This document shows positions 9,065 through 17,798 of a stretch of DNA of 64,000 bases, piece after piece. The DNA is taken from positions 1 through 64,000 of the forward strand of contig CAYPNF010000028.1 in NCBI GenBank assembly GCA_964411985.1, given 5' to 3'. The notes below the pieces were generated by a model. That model made no database searches and had not been told where the DNA came from. It saw only the letters and a list, made by a program, of their open reading frames with translations. Both the position numbers and the translations under genes were made by a program. Source of the stretch: CAYPNF01 sp964411985. Its GTDB lineage: Bacteria > Verrucomicrobiota > Verrucomicrobiia > Limisphaerales > J093. Position 1 is the stretch's first letter, and each line of letters opens with the position of its first letter.

Positions 9065-9759
9065 ACCGTCCCATCCCCGGCGGATTCTTCATCGCCATCG
9101 AAGGCATCGACGGCGCAGGCAAAAGCGTCCAGGTCAAATCCGTGGGAGCTGCCCTCGCTGCCCGCGGACTCGATTGCGTCCTGACCCGGGAACCCACCGA
9201 CGGCCCTTGGGGGAAACTCCTGCGCGACTCCGCGGAAAAAGGCCGCCTCTCCCCGGCCGAGGAACTCAACGCCTTCCTCGAGGATCGCAAGGCCCACGTG
9301 GAAACGCTGATCCTTCCCGCTTTGAGCGAAGGTCGCATCATCCTCACCGACCGCTACTACTTCTCTACGGTCGCCTATCAGGGCGCGCGCGGTTTCTCGC
9401 CGGAAGACCTCCTCCGGCAAAACGAGGCCTTCGCCGTTGAACCTCATCTGCTCGTGATCATCGACTTGGATCCCGAAAAGAGCATGAACCGCATCGGACA
9501 CCGTGACGGCAAGGGCAACCACTTTGAATCCGTAGAACTGCTCAAGAAGTCCCGCCAGATCTTCCTCGATATCAAGAAGCCCTACAAAGTACTCGTCGAT
9601 GGCACCCAGTCAGCCGACGCCGTCCGCGACGAGATCCTGGTAGCATTCAGCGTCTTCGCGGTCGAACGCATCGCGATATCCTCAGAGTTGAGCCCAGCCC
9701 AGAAACTGGCCGCCATCCAGGCGATCCATGGTGGCTCGGAGCCTGCCGCCAAGGCGTAG
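9061..9759 (+). CDS. tmk: Thymidylate kinase (dTMP kinase)
   Basis: 232 residues. It phosphorylates dTMP to dTDP. The frame is open far upstream, but ATG 9061 overlaps the ribE stop and begins just before the kinase fold. The P-loop GIDGAGKS lies near residues 15-22, the DR(Y/H) motif appears as TDRYYFSTVAYQGARG, and the LID region contains RIGHRDGKG. The tail after about residue 195 (VEFAVERIAISSELSP-like, Ala-rich end) is a little longer than in E. coli Tmk. Convergent minus-strand genes follow after 182 bases in which I see nothing certain. Confidence 0.93.
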   Translation: MNRPIPGGFFIAIEGIDGAGKSVQVKSVGAALAARGLDCVLTREPTDGPWGKLLRDSAEKGRLSPAEELNAFLEDRKAHVETLILPALSEGRIILTDRYYFSTVAYQGARGFSPEDLLRQNEAFAVEPHLLVIIDLDPEKSMNRIGHRDGKGNHFESVELLKKSRQIFLDIKKPYKVLVDGTQSADAVRDEILVAFSVFAVERIAISSELSPAQKLAAIQAIHGGSEPAAKA

Positions 9760-9941
9760 CGACGAAGGCGTTTCACCACGCATGCACCTTTCTTGAGCCT
9801 GAAAGCTTGAGGACAAAGCGGCAGAGCAGTTGGTGAGTGATCGCCGAGCCCGTGCCTTGATGCTGTTGGGAATTGCCGCGCTCCTCATCCACGGATTCTT
9901 GTCCACCGTATTTCGTGGCCACCTCGATCCCCCCCGGCTCC

Positions 9942-10226
9942 TCAGATCAGATCCATGGACTGGCCGATGCGAAGGACCACCAGCAGGAAGATGGCAAGTT
10001 GGTAGAAGACCGCGATCCACGCGAGACGAACGCCCCAACGCAAGTGCCTTTCGGCTGGGTTCCAACGATCTCCGCCTGCCACTTGGACCCGTTTTCGCAT
10101 GCCGAAGGCTCCGAAGAGGGGGGCTAGACCCAGGAGAGGGATCAACGCGCAGACTCCGCGGACCAGGCATTGGACGGAGCCGGAGAGGATCACCAGGCGG
10201 TCGGCGGCTGGGGGCGGCTGGTTCAT
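9942..10226 (-). CDS. Small two-helix membrane protein, last gene of the secretion operon
   Basis: 94 residues with two hydrophobic helices: about 18-42 (GVCALIPLLGLAPLFGAFG) and about 63-88 (LAWIAVFYQLAIFLLVVL). Its ATG overlaps the stop of the preceding pseudopilin-like gene by four bases, so it belongs to the same coupled operon. I do not recognise a family. Position and topology suggest an accessory inner-membrane component of the pilus/secretion machine, which is inference only. Confidence 0.65.
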   Translation of the reverse strand: MNQPPPAADRLVILSGSVQCLVRGVCALIPLLGLAPLFGAFGMRKRVQVAGGDRWNPAERHLRWGVRLAWIAVFYQLAIFLLVVLRIGQSMDLI

Positions 10227-10510
10227 GGCTGAATGACGGTGGGTGTCGGAGCGTTCGTAACCGCAGTTGCGGATTCGAGGGAGGCGAGGACGACCTTATT
10301 TGTGCCAGGGGGGAGGCGGTATTTCCGCAACTGGATTTGTTCGGTCCGCTTCAGGTCCTGTTTGAGGGCTTTGAGGCTTTGGCTGTTTCCAAAGACCAGC
10401 ATCGCCATCAGGAGCAGGAAGGCCAGGACTGCGACGGTGGTGGAGCCTTGTTCAGAACGAGTCTGGGTTCTCCTGCTGGGAGCCGAGTTCAGGGGCCGGG
10501 TGGTTTTCAT
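10223..10510 (-). CDS. Minor pseudopilin-like protein lacking Glu+5
   Basis: 95 residues. After a positively charged leader, EQG is followed by STTVAVLAFLLLMAML, a prepilin-like helix without the usual Glu at +5. Loss of Glu+5 is a known feature of GspK/PilX-type minor pilins at the tip of the filament. This protein, however, is far shorter than GspK (about 300 residues). A charged amphipathic helix (SLKALKQDLKRTEQIQ) follows. Start and stop overlap its neighbours by four bases on both sides. It is probably a tip or priming pseudopilin. Confidence 0.65.
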   Translation of the reverse strand: MKTTRPLNSAPSRRTQTRSEQGSTTVAVLAFLLLMAMLVFGNSQSLKALKQDLKRTEQIQLRKYRLPPGTNKVVLASLESATAVTNAPTPTVIQP

Positions 10511-11046
10511 TGGCGCGCCTCCAGTTTGCCGAGTGCGGCTTGGAAACTGAACTTGGGCTGCAGATGGACGGTCTTCAGCTCACTGTCAAACTCCAGTTCC
10601 CATCGCCACGATTGGACGTGCTGGCGGGTTTCCTCGATGAAAGTGGAGGAGCGCAGTCCTGAGAGCACCTTGACAGCCTCCGCTCTTCCTTGAGGTTGGC
10701 GCAGAAGCAGGTCGCCTTGGAACAGATAGACGACTTCGCCTTGAGCCCGGGGGAGGTGGAGTTCGGTGCAGGAATCCTTCTTTTCCAGATGGGGGGGGGC
10801 GGTGGAGGATCGGATATCGGCTCGCCAGCGTTCCCCGGCATCCAGGGCCAGGGCGATCTGGGCGGTGTTTCGACGCAGGTGTTTCGAGAAGTCCCAAGCC
10901 TGGTAGAATGCGGCGCTGGCCATGCCGACCACCAGGAAGCAGACCGAGATGTAGACCAGGCATTCGATGAGCAGGATGCCTCGCTCGCGGGGTCGGCGGG
11001 GTCGGGCGTCGTTGCTCCGACGATGATGGGCGCATTGCGTTTTCAT
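10507..11046 (-). CDS. Minor pseudopilin-like protein (GspJ-like)
   Basis: 179 residues from ATG 11046, chosen because it overlaps the previous stop (ATGA). The frame itself is open to 11103. The N-terminus carries a prepilin signal: RERG followed by ILLIE, with Glu at +5, and the helix CLVYISVCFLVVGMASAAFY. The globular part is beta-rich and carries LHLPRAQGEVVYLFQGDLLLRQ, resembling the middle of GspJ-type proteins. It probably belongs to the tip complex with its two neighbours. Confidence 0.75.
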   Translation of the reverse strand: MKTQCAHHRRSNDARPRRPRERGILLIECLVYISVCFLVVGMASAAFYQAWDFSKHLRRNTAQIALALDAGERWRADIRSSTAPPHLEKKDSCTELHLPRAQGEVVYLFQGDLLLRQPQGRAEAVKVLSGLRSSTFIEETRQHVQSWRWELEFDSELKTVHLQPKFSFQAALGKLEARQ

Positions 11047-11429
11047 GGTTTGGCGGCCTCTCGCACGACCAGCCCTCCAACGTGGCGGACTTTCGGCTTC
11101 CATTCCAGGCGGACTCGGTCCTCGGTCAGCGTGAGCCAGAACTCACCGCGAGGGAGGTTGGTGGAGGCGGTGGATTGCACGGAGTAGGATTGGTGTCCCG
11201 GAGTGTATCGTTTCCATTCCCCCGCCATAAGCACCTCCATCTCTCCGTCTACGATTTCCATGGCAAGGGCTCGGTAATAGGAGGCGCGGCAGAGTCGGGA
11301 GTCGCGCCAGAAGCTGGTGGCCATGGGCAACATCACGAGCACGACGATGCTAAGGCCGATGAGCATTTCCGCGGTGATGCTGCCGCGGAGACGCGCGCCG
11401 GGGTGGGAGAGTGTGGAGCGTCTTACCAT
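11043..11429 (-). CDS. Minor pseudopilin-like protein (GspI/GspH-like)
   Basis: 128 residues. LRG is followed by SITAEMLIGLSIVVLVMLP: a prepilin cleavage site with Glu at +5, then a hydrophobic helix. Next comes a helical region (YYRALAMEIVDGEMEVLMAGE) as in GspI, and a short beta domain. It overlaps the upstream GspF gene by seven bases and the downstream GspJ-like gene by four. Assignment to GspI rather than GspH is tentative. Confidence 0.7.
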   Translation of the reverse strand: MVRRSTLSHPGARLRGSITAEMLIGLSIVVLVMLPMATSFWRDSRLCRASYYRALAMEIVDGEMEVLMAGEWKRYTPGHQSYSVQSTASTNLPRGEFWLTLTEDRVRLEWKPKVRHVGGLVVREAAKP

Positions 11430-12568
11430 AGGATACCTGCATGGATGACCCGCACCAGGATGGAGAAGACCGAGATGACGAGCAACCCGACCATGAGGCC
11501 ATTCCAGAGAACCATCCCCGAGGTGAGGAGTTGGGCGGCGGTCTGTTCCTGTTGGAAGGCGCGGGCGGCCAGAGCCTCGTGCCAGCCGGCGAGTGCCTGG
11601 GTGAGAGGTGAATGCGTGCGTGCGGCATTACTGAACCGCCAATGAAAATCCCCCGTGTCATCGATGCGCTTGACCGCCTCTGGCAGGGCCACCCCTTGGT
11701 CCAGAAGGTTCGCCATTTCATTCGCGCGGAGTTTGACCACATCGTTGCCGGTGGCTTGCGCCGCCAGAGAGAGGGCTCGCAGTTCCGGCATCCCCGAGTC
11801 CAGCAAGGACGCCAGCACGGAGGAAAAGTCGCGGAGCAGGCGTTTGCGGCGCCAAGGGAGCGCCCAGGCCATACGGTCGACCCAGCGCGGGGGTAGGAGT
11901 CTTCGGATCCACAGCAACATGCGTGGACCGCCGGAATAGAGGGCGATCCCGAAGTAGAACACCAGGAAGACCAGCACTTGAATGGCGATCAGTGCGACAT
12001 GATACTCGGCGAGGAAACGGAGCATGCCCGGGGCTGCCATGCCTTCCGTCATATCCTGGAGGATCTGGAGCAGCTTGGGTATGACGAATACGAACATGAG
12101 TGAAAAGACCACGAGCCAGACCGGGGTGACCACTAACGCCACCAAGGCCAGGTAGTGCTGAGCTTTGCTCACGGACTCCACCCCCTCCGCCAGACGGTTG
12201 CGGCAGGCTGGGAGAACCTTGGCGTAATCACCGATTTCGGCGCCTACCCGCAGCATGTCGGCGAGCGGATAAGGCAAGGTTTGCGGGGCTTTCCGAAGCG
12301 CTTCGGGAAGCGTATCCCCCAGTTCAAGCTGCGCGGCGAGGCGATGCGCTGGGATCCCCAGGGAGGGATCGCCGGTTCGTGAGGATTCGATGAGCAGCAA
12401 TTCGGGTGTCTTGCCCTGGATCAGGCCCTGTTCCAGCAGATCAAGGAAGAGGCGGGCATGTTCCGCGCGGCGCAGCGGCAGGCTGAAAAGGTAATACGCC
12501 GCGTACACGAAGGCTCCCGCTGGGAACAGCATCAGGCCGGCCGCGAGGAGGATGATGAGTGTTTCCAT
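11423..12568 (-). CDS. GspF/PilC-type inner-membrane platform protein (second copy)
   Basis: 381 residues, close to the usual GspF length of about 400. Two T2SSF-type repeats are visible. The first is about residues 35-180, ending in the membrane helices LALVALVVTPVWLVVFSLMFVFVIP. The second is about residues 225-375, with FSSVLASLLDSGMPELRALSLA and the final helix MVLWNGLMVGLLVISVFSILV. An additional N-terminal helix (METLIILLAAGLMLFPAGAF) is unusual. It follows the other GspF paralogue after 13 bases. The family forms the cytoplasmic membrane platform that couples the ATPase to pilin assembly. Confidence 0.85.
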   Translation of the reverse strand: METLIILLAAGLMLFPAGAFVYAAYYLFSLPLRRAEHARLFLDLLEQGLIQGKTPELLLIESSRTGDPSLGIPAHRLAAQLELGDTLPEALRKAPQTLPYPLADMLRVGAEIGDYAKVLPACRNRLAEGVESVSKAQHYLALVALVVTPVWLVVFSLMFVFVIPKLLQILQDMTEGMAAPGMLRFLAEYHVALIAIQVLVFLVFYFGIALYSGGPRMLLWIRRLLPPRWVDRMAWALPWRRKRLLRDFSSVLASLLDSGMPELRALSLAAQATGNDVVKLRANEMANLLDQGVALPEAVKRIDDTGDFHWRFSNAARTHSPLTQALAGWHEALAARAFQQEQTAAQLLTSGMVLWNGLMVGLLVISVFSILVRVIHAGILW

Positions 12569-12581
12569 AGCGGTGCCGGGG

Positions 12582-13574
12582 TTATCCGTCGATGCTGCCC
12601 AGCCAGTTCATCTGGATAATGACAAACCGGAGCGCCATATAGAGTTGGCACAGGATGAGGCCGCCGATTACCAGGACCGAGACGGGAAGGACCGCGTAGA
12701 GCAGAAGTTCCACCTTATGGCGTGCCCGTTCGTAGTAGAGGTCGGCGGCTCGGGCAAATCCTTTCGCCAGGTCTTCGCCCTCCTGCGCCACCATCCAGAA
12801 GAACAAAGGCGGCAGCACTTTCCCCCCGGAGGCGAAGCTCGCGAATTTCCCTTTTCCTTCAGCCAGCTTCTTGCGCCATTCCTCCACTTCGCGTCCGAGG
12901 CAGCCATCCTGCTCCAGTTTGCCAACGAGGGTGAGGGCTTCGTCCAACTTTCCCCCTTTTTCGAGCAGGAGCCGCATCACTCCCGCGAATTGGGCCAGGG
13001 AGGATTCGCGGAAGCCAGGAAGCCGCCATCGCAGCCATTCTCTGGCCGAAGGTACTGCCACCGAAGTAAGCAAACCCAGGAGTAGAAAGAGCATCGTTGC
13101 CATGGGTACGGCGATGAGGATTTGGTCAGCCGCCTCTCCACCCCACGCCTGACCTTCAAAGGCCAGGTTCATGGAACTCTTCAGATGGCTGTATAGAAAC
13201 AACAACAGGCCGGAGACGGCGATCATGATCACCAATACCAAGGCGGGATAGACCAATAGGCCCTTCAGCCGGGTCCAGAGGTTGTGTCGACGCTGATAGT
13301 AATCAGCCACCATGGTGAGGATGCCGGGTAAGTCCTGGGAGGCGGCTCCGAGACGGATGAGTTGGACATAGAGGGGAGGGAGGTTACGTCGTCCGGCGGC
13401 ATCCCGCAAAGGCACTCCTTGGGCCAAGTCGGCTCCCAGCGCCTCGAATTCGGTGCGCAACTGTCCTGCTCGCAAAGTGATCGTCAGCTGCCGCAGCGCA
13501 CCTTCGAGGGGAATCCCGGTCCGCAGCATTCCAGCCAGTTGCTGGTTAAAAAAGGCAAATTCGTCGTTTTGCAT
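12582..13574 (-). CDS. GspF/PilC-type inner-membrane platform protein (first copy)
   Basis: 330 residues from ATG 13574 (MQNDEFAFFNQQLAGML). The frame is open upstream, but that part overlaps the ATPase gene. The first T2SSF repeat is about residues 8-130 (FFNQQLAGMLRTGIPLEGAL; helix LVYPALVLVIMIAVSGLLLF). The second is about 190-325 (QFAGVMRLLLEKGGKLDEAL; helix VLVIGGLILCQLYMAL). The stop of the ATPase gene lies one base upstream of this start. Two different GspF proteins in one operon is unusual. They may form a heteromeric platform. Confidence 0.85.
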   Translation of the reverse strand: MQNDEFAFFNQQLAGMLRTGIPLEGALRQLTITLRAGQLRTEFEALGADLAQGVPLRDAAGRRNLPPLYVQLIRLGAASQDLPGILTMVADYYQRRHNLWTRLKGLLVYPALVLVIMIAVSGLLLFLYSHLKSSMNLAFEGQAWGGEAADQILIAVPMATMLFLLLGLLTSVAVPSAREWLRWRLPGFRESSLAQFAGVMRLLLEKGGKLDEALTLVGKLEQDGCLGREVEEWRKKLAEGKGKFASFASGGKVLPPLFFWMVAQEGEDLAKGFARAADLYYERARHKVELLLYAVLPVSVLVIGGLILCQLYMALRFVIIQMNWLGSIDG

Positions 13575-13575
13575 A

Positions 13576-14646
13576 TTAGAGCGCACCCAGTACGCGTTCG
13601 CATTCTCTCTGATCAGACAATCCTGCCGCCACCACCTCACGGGCTGCTTCCTGAAGTGTCTGGGAGGGCTGAACTGATTCCGGCCCGGAGTCGCGGAGCT
13701 TTTGCCGCAGGGAGTCCTCCACTTGGACCCGTTCGACCAGGGCGATTCGACCTTTGTAGCCCGTTTGCAGGCAGGAGGGACAGGCTCGCCCATGGCAGTC
13801 GGGGCAAAGTCGTCGCAGCAGCCGCTGGTTCAGCACGAGGGAAATGGCGGAGAGCATGGCGAACCGGTCCCGACACATGACTTCGAGCCTTTCGAACACC
13901 CCGCGGCATGAACCCGCGTGAAGCGTGGAAATCACCAAGTGCCCGGTAAGCGAGGCTCTGACGGCAAGCGACGCGGTCTCTTCGTCCCGGATCTCCCCGA
14001 TCACGAGCACCTGGGGATCCTGGCGCAGGAGGTGCCGCGCGGCGACGGGGAAGGTCAGTCCTCGCGCTTCATTGACCTCGGTCTGCATTAACCCCGGCAG
14101 GATTTGTTCCACCGGATCCTCCACAGTGATGATGTGGCGCCCGCCGAGGTCGGACAGGAAGCGCAGGCATCCGTAAATCGTGGTGGTCTTCCCGCTCCCA
14201 GCGGGACCCGTGAGGAGCACCAGCCCTTGTGTGGAACGGAGCACGCGGAGGAGGTCGCTCATAACGCCGGATGGCAGACCGAGTCCTTCCAGCCCTTTCA
14301 CCTCTGCCGAATGGAAGAGGCGGAGCACGATTTTCTCTCCCGTCACCGTGGGGTAAGTGGCAACGCGGACCTCCTTGGCCAAGCCGCTGTCCGCACGGTC
14401 AATCCGGCCGTCCTGCGGCAGACTCTCCTGGTAAGTCTTGAGCCGGGCGAGGTACTTGATCCGGCCAAAAACCCGCTCAGCCAAACCAGATTCCAGCACC
14501 CGCACGGGCACCAACACTCCATCGAGTCGGAAGCGCACTTGCGCCCCCGAGCTGTCCATCTGCAGGTGGACGTCGCTAGCTCCGACCTGGTCGGCTTCCT
14601 GGAGTAAGCGATGCAAGATTTCTGGTGCTGACATTTCTGGACTCAT
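13576..14646 (-). CDS. GspE/PilB-type secretion ATPase
   Basis: 356 residues from ATG 14646. Earlier codons of the frame would run through the divergent promoter region. Walker A GPAGSGKTTT, the Asp box ITVEDPVEQ, Walker B VLVIGEIRDEE and the His box LVISTLHAG are all present. So is the tetracysteine zinc element CPDC-HGRA-CPSC typical of GspE/PilB (absent from PilT). The long N-terminal T2SSE_N domain of GspE is missing, so this is a short form. It heads an operon that runs to 9942 and would power assembly of the pseudopilins encoded there. No secretin (GspD) or prepilin peptidase lies in the window. Confidence 0.92.
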   Translation of the reverse strand: MSPEMSAPEILHRLLQEADQVGASDVHLQMDSSGAQVRFRLDGVLVPVRVLESGLAERVFGRIKYLARLKTYQESLPQDGRIDRADSGLAKEVRVATYPTVTGEKIVLRLFHSAEVKGLEGLGLPSGVMSDLLRVLRSTQGLVLLTGPAGSGKTTTIYGCLRFLSDLGGRHIITVEDPVEQILPGLMQTEVNEARGLTFPVAARHLLRQDPQVLVIGEIRDEETASLAVRASLTGHLVISTLHAGSCRGVFERLEVMCRDRFAMLSAISLVLNQRLLRRLCPDCHGRACPSCLQTGYKGRIALVERVQVEDSLRQKLRDSGPESVQPSQTLQEAAREVVAAGLSDQRECERVLGAL

Positions 14647-14691
14647 ATAGGATTGGACAAAGCAACTCGCAACTCTCACGACGTGATTCGT

Positions 14692-16071
14692 ATGGCAAAG
14701 ACCGTGACTCTCCTGGCAGGCCTCGGGGCGGTACTCGCCTTGGCGGTTCCTCTCTTGAACCTGACGAGACCTCAACCGCAACAGACTCCTCTGACTGTGA
14801 ATCGTGTGCCAGGAAGCCCGCTCCACGCGGTCTGCCTGACTCTCGAGCCTAAATGCGCTCACTGCCACGTGCCGGGAACGCCCAGGCCCTTCTATGCAGC
14901 TTGGCCGATTGCTTCACGCTGGGTGTCCCAGGATGTGCGGCTTGGTTTACGCGATATGAACCTGGTGGACGAGCTCTTTCCCAAAGAAGCGCCGCTGGCC
15001 TCGGAAGTTGTGTTGGCCAAGCTGGAGCACCAGATCGAGACCGGGTCCATGCCTCCGTTGCGCTACAGCCTGGCCCATTGGGGAAGCCGCCTTAGTCGCA
15101 AGGAGAAGGGCGAGTTGTTCGCTTGGATTCGCCAGAACCGCGCTAAGTACTACGCCATCCCTGGAACCCCCGAATCCCTGCGGTCTAACGGTATACGCCC
15201 CATCCCGGCCAAACTGGAGGTCGATCCTCGCCGGGCGGAGTTGGGGCGAAAACTCTACGAGGATAAACGACTGTCAGGAGACGACACTCTCTCCTGTGTG
15301 TCTTGCCACGATTTGAAGAAAGGGGGCACAGATCAGGAAAAGGTCTCCACCGGTATCCGTGGGCAAAAAGGCGGGATCAATGCTCCGACTACGTTCAATG
15401 CCGCATTTCAGTTCAAGCAGTTTTGGGACGGGCGTGCGGCCACCCTGGAGGAACAAGCGGCTGGTCCTCCCAACAATCCCGTCGAAATGGGGAGCAACTG
15501 GAAGCAGATCATTGGGAAACTCCAGGCCGATTCGAAATTCATGAATGAGTTTCTCGAAGTTTACCCAACTGGTTGGAGCGAAAGAACGATTACCGACGCG
15601 ATTGCCTCTTTCGAGCGTACCCTTCTGACTCCGAACTCGCGTTTTGACAAGTATTTGGCAGGCGACAAGTTAGCTCTCTCGTTCGCGGAGCAACGGGGAT
15701 GGGAAGTATTCCAAAAGACAGGGTGTGCGACTTGCCATACCGGGGTGTTACTGGGAGGGCGCTCCTTCGAACTGATGGGCAGAAAGGACGACTATTTCAA
15801 AGCTCGAGGAACCCCACAAACTCCTGCGGACCAGGGCCGTATCAGTGTTACCAAACAGGAATCGGATCGGTTCAAGTTCAAAGTCCCCACTTTGAGAAAC
15901 ATCGCCCTGACTCATCCCTATTTCCACGATGGGTCCACCAGGGACTTGTCTGAGGCTGTCCAGGTGATGGCGAAGTATCAGATAGGAAAAGACCTTAGCG
16001 AAGCCGACCGAGCGGCGGTGGCCGATTTCCTGAAGAGTCTGACGGGGGAATACCAAGGCAAGCCGCTTTAG
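14692..16071 (+). CDS. Tri-haem cytochrome c peroxidase (CcpA/MauG family)
   Basis: 459 residues from ATG 14692, which starts a signal peptide or anchor (MAKTVTLLAGLGAVLALAVP). The frame begins at 14653. There are three covalent haem sites: CAHCH at 55-59, CVSCH at 202-206 and CATCH at 345-349. The last two belong to the di-haem peroxidase fold, supported by NAPTTFNAAF, the FWDGRA motif and PTLRNIALTHPYFHDG. The first lies in an extra N-terminal haem-binding domain of about 130 residues. The protein is periplasmic and probably reduces hydrogen peroxide with electrons from the respiratory chain, or oxidises a substrate in the MauG manner. It diverges from the secretion operon across only 45 bases. 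Confidence 0.88.
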   Translation: MAKTVTLLAGLGAVLALAVPLLNLTRPQPQQTPLTVNRVPGSPLHAVCLTLEPKCAHCHVPGTPRPFYAAWPIASRWVSQDVRLGLRDMNLVDELFPKEAPLASEVVLAKLEHQIETGSMPPLRYSLAHWGSRLSRKEKGELFAWIRQNRAKYYAIPGTPESLRSNGIRPIPAKLEVDPRRAELGRKLYEDKRLSGDDTLSCVSCHDLKKGGTDQEKVSTGIRGQKGGINAPTTFNAAFQFKQFWDGRAATLEEQAAGPPNNPVEMGSNWKQIIGKLQADSKFMNEFLEVYPTGWSERTITDAIASFERTLLTPNSRFDKYLAGDKLALSFAEQRGWEVFQKTGCATCHTGVLLGGRSFELMGRKDDYFKARGTPQTPADQGRISVTKQESDRFKFKVPTLRNIALTHPYFHDGSTRDLSEAVQVMAKYQIGKDLSEADRAAVADFLKSLTGEYQGKPL

Positions 16072-16189
16072 CAGACTGACTGCAATGGATGAGTGTCTTC
16101 CATGGTAACCCTTTCAGAAGTAGGCGATTCCGATTCGACCTACGAGCAATGGCTTTACTTTAGAGTCAAATCTCCGTACGAGTGAGGGG

Positions 16190-17791
16190 ATGTGCAGTGC
16201 GCCTTCGTCTCCCCTTGAGAGACCAGTCTGGTTCAACTTCGTGACAAGCATCTTTGATCGTTGGGCAAACGAGCGATCGGATGCCATGGCACTTTGGTGT
16301 GTCAACCTGGCCACTGGCTTGGAGCGCAAACACACCTTTGGCGAGTTAGCCCGTCTCAGCCGTCAGGCGGCGCATCTTTTCGAACAGGCTGGTGTGCAAA
16401 GGGGCGACCGAGTTCTGGTGATCCTTCCTCGAGTCCCGGAATGGTGGATCGTCATGCTCGGGTTAATCCGCTTGGGGGCGATTCCGGTGACCGGGACTCT
16501 CTTGCTCACTCAACGCGACGTGGCCTACCGTATTCAGGCCGCCAAAATCGCCGCGGTCATCACCTGTCCGGAGGGTCTGGCCAAAGTAGGGGAGTTTGAG
16601 GGTGTTCGCCTGATGGTAGGAGGCGAGGTGCCAGGATGGAGGAGCTTTGAGCATGGCCTGGCCCAAGCCAATCCGATGTTTAACCCCGAACCTACCCGGG
16701 CCTCGGACCCGGCCTTGGTGTTTTTTACCAGCGCAACGACGGGCGAGCCAAAGATGGTTCTACACACCCAAACCAGCTATGGGCTGGCACATCGGCTGAC
16801 GGGGGAACTGTGGTTGGACTTGGGGCCCAACGACATTCACTGGAACCTATCGGATCCTGGATGGGCCAAGGCCGCTTGGTCCAGTTTCTTTGGTCCCTGG
16901 CACATGGGAGCCTGTGTGTTTGCCGTGGAAAACAGTGGAAAGTTCAACCCTACCAGCACTCTCAGGACGCTCGCCACCTATCCGATTACCACTTGGTGCG
17001 CTCCTCCCACCGCATTGCGGTTGATTGTGAAGGAAGATCTTTCTCGCTGGAAATTTCCGAGCCTTCGCCATTGTGTCACCGCAGGGGAACCCCTTAATCC
17101 CGAGGTGTTTCACCGCTGGCAGAATGCGACCGGCCACACTCTCTATGAAGCCTATGGTCAGACTGAGACCGTCGTGCTGATCGGCAACCTGCGCTGTTTG
17201 GGCCATATCCCCAAGCCGGGATCGATGGGGAAGAAGGTGCCAGGATTCGATCTTGTGCTGCTGGATGAGGATTTTCAGGAAGTGCCTCCGGGTACGGAAG
17301 GCGACGTGGCGATCCGGATTCAACCCGACCGGCCAGCCGGACTTTTCCAGGAATACTGGCAGGCGCCGGAGAACAACGAGGCCGCGTTTCGTGGTGACTA
17401 CTACTTTACCGGGGATCGGGCCAGCTGTGACGCGGAAGGGTACTATTGGTTTGTGGGCCGACGCGACGACGTCATCAAGAGCTCGGGGTACCGGATTGGG
17501 CCTTTCGAGATCGAGAGTGCGTTGCTGGAGCATGAGGCCGTGTTGGATGTTGGAGTCGTGGGCAAGGAGGACGAGATTCGCGGGCAGATCGTGAAGGCTT
17601 ATGTTATGTTGCGTCCATCCGTGGAGCCCACGGACGCCCTGCGGTCGGAACTGCAGGAGCACTCGAAGCGGTTGGTGGCGGCATACAAGTACCCGCGCGA
17701 AATTGAGTTCGTAAAAGAGTTGCCCAAAACCATCAGCGGAAAGACCCGCCGGGTGGCGCTGCGAAGTCACGCCAACGAGAAACAACCTTAA
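16190..17791 (+). CDS. Acyl-CoA synthetase, AMP-binding (medium-chain ACSM-like)
   Basis: 533 residues; the ATG is preceded by GTGAGGGG. It activates a carboxylic acid to acyl-AMP and then acyl-CoA. Visible motifs are the P-loop-like TSATTGEPK (about residue 183), YGQTE (about 324), the hinge TGDRASCDAEGYYWFVGRRDD and the C-terminal catalytic lysine region PKTISGKTRR. Overall spacing and the SDPGWAKAAWSSFF segment match ACSM-type (medium-chain/aromatic acid) ligases. It ends seven bases before ubiX, so it is probably cotranscribed with the menaquinone genes. A role there is not established. The substrate is unknown. Confidence 0.9.
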   Translation: MCSAPSSPLERPVWFNFVTSIFDRWANERSDAMALWCVNLATGLERKHTFGELARLSRQAAHLFEQAGVQRGDRVLVILPRVPEWWIVMLGLIRLGAIPVTGTLLLTQRDVAYRIQAAKIAAVITCPEGLAKVGEFEGVRLMVGGEVPGWRSFEHGLAQANPMFNPEPTRASDPALVFFTSATTGEPKMVLHTQTSYGLAHRLTGELWLDLGPNDIHWNLSDPGWAKAAWSSFFGPWHMGACVFAVENSGKFNPTSTLRTLATYPITTWCAPPTALRLIVKEDLSRWKFPSLRHCVTAGEPLNPEVFHRWQNATGHTLYEAYGQTETVVLIGNLRCLGHIPKPGSMGKKVPGFDLVLLDEDFQEVPPGTEGDVAIRIQPDRPAGLFQEYWQAPENNEAAFRGDYYFTGDRASCDAEGYYWFVGRRDDVIKSSGYRIGPFEIESALLEHEAVLDVGVVGKEDEIRGQIVKAYVMLRPSVEPTDALRSELQEHSKRLVAAYKYPREIEFVKELPKTISGKTRRVALRSHANEKQP

Positions 17792-17798
17792 GCTGCCG

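Noticed and set aside
9830..10693. 287-codon plus-strand open frame with a hydrophobic start
   Set aside because: It overlaps three minus-strand genes that are coupled by ATGA overlaps and show pilin signals; most of the frame is their complement.
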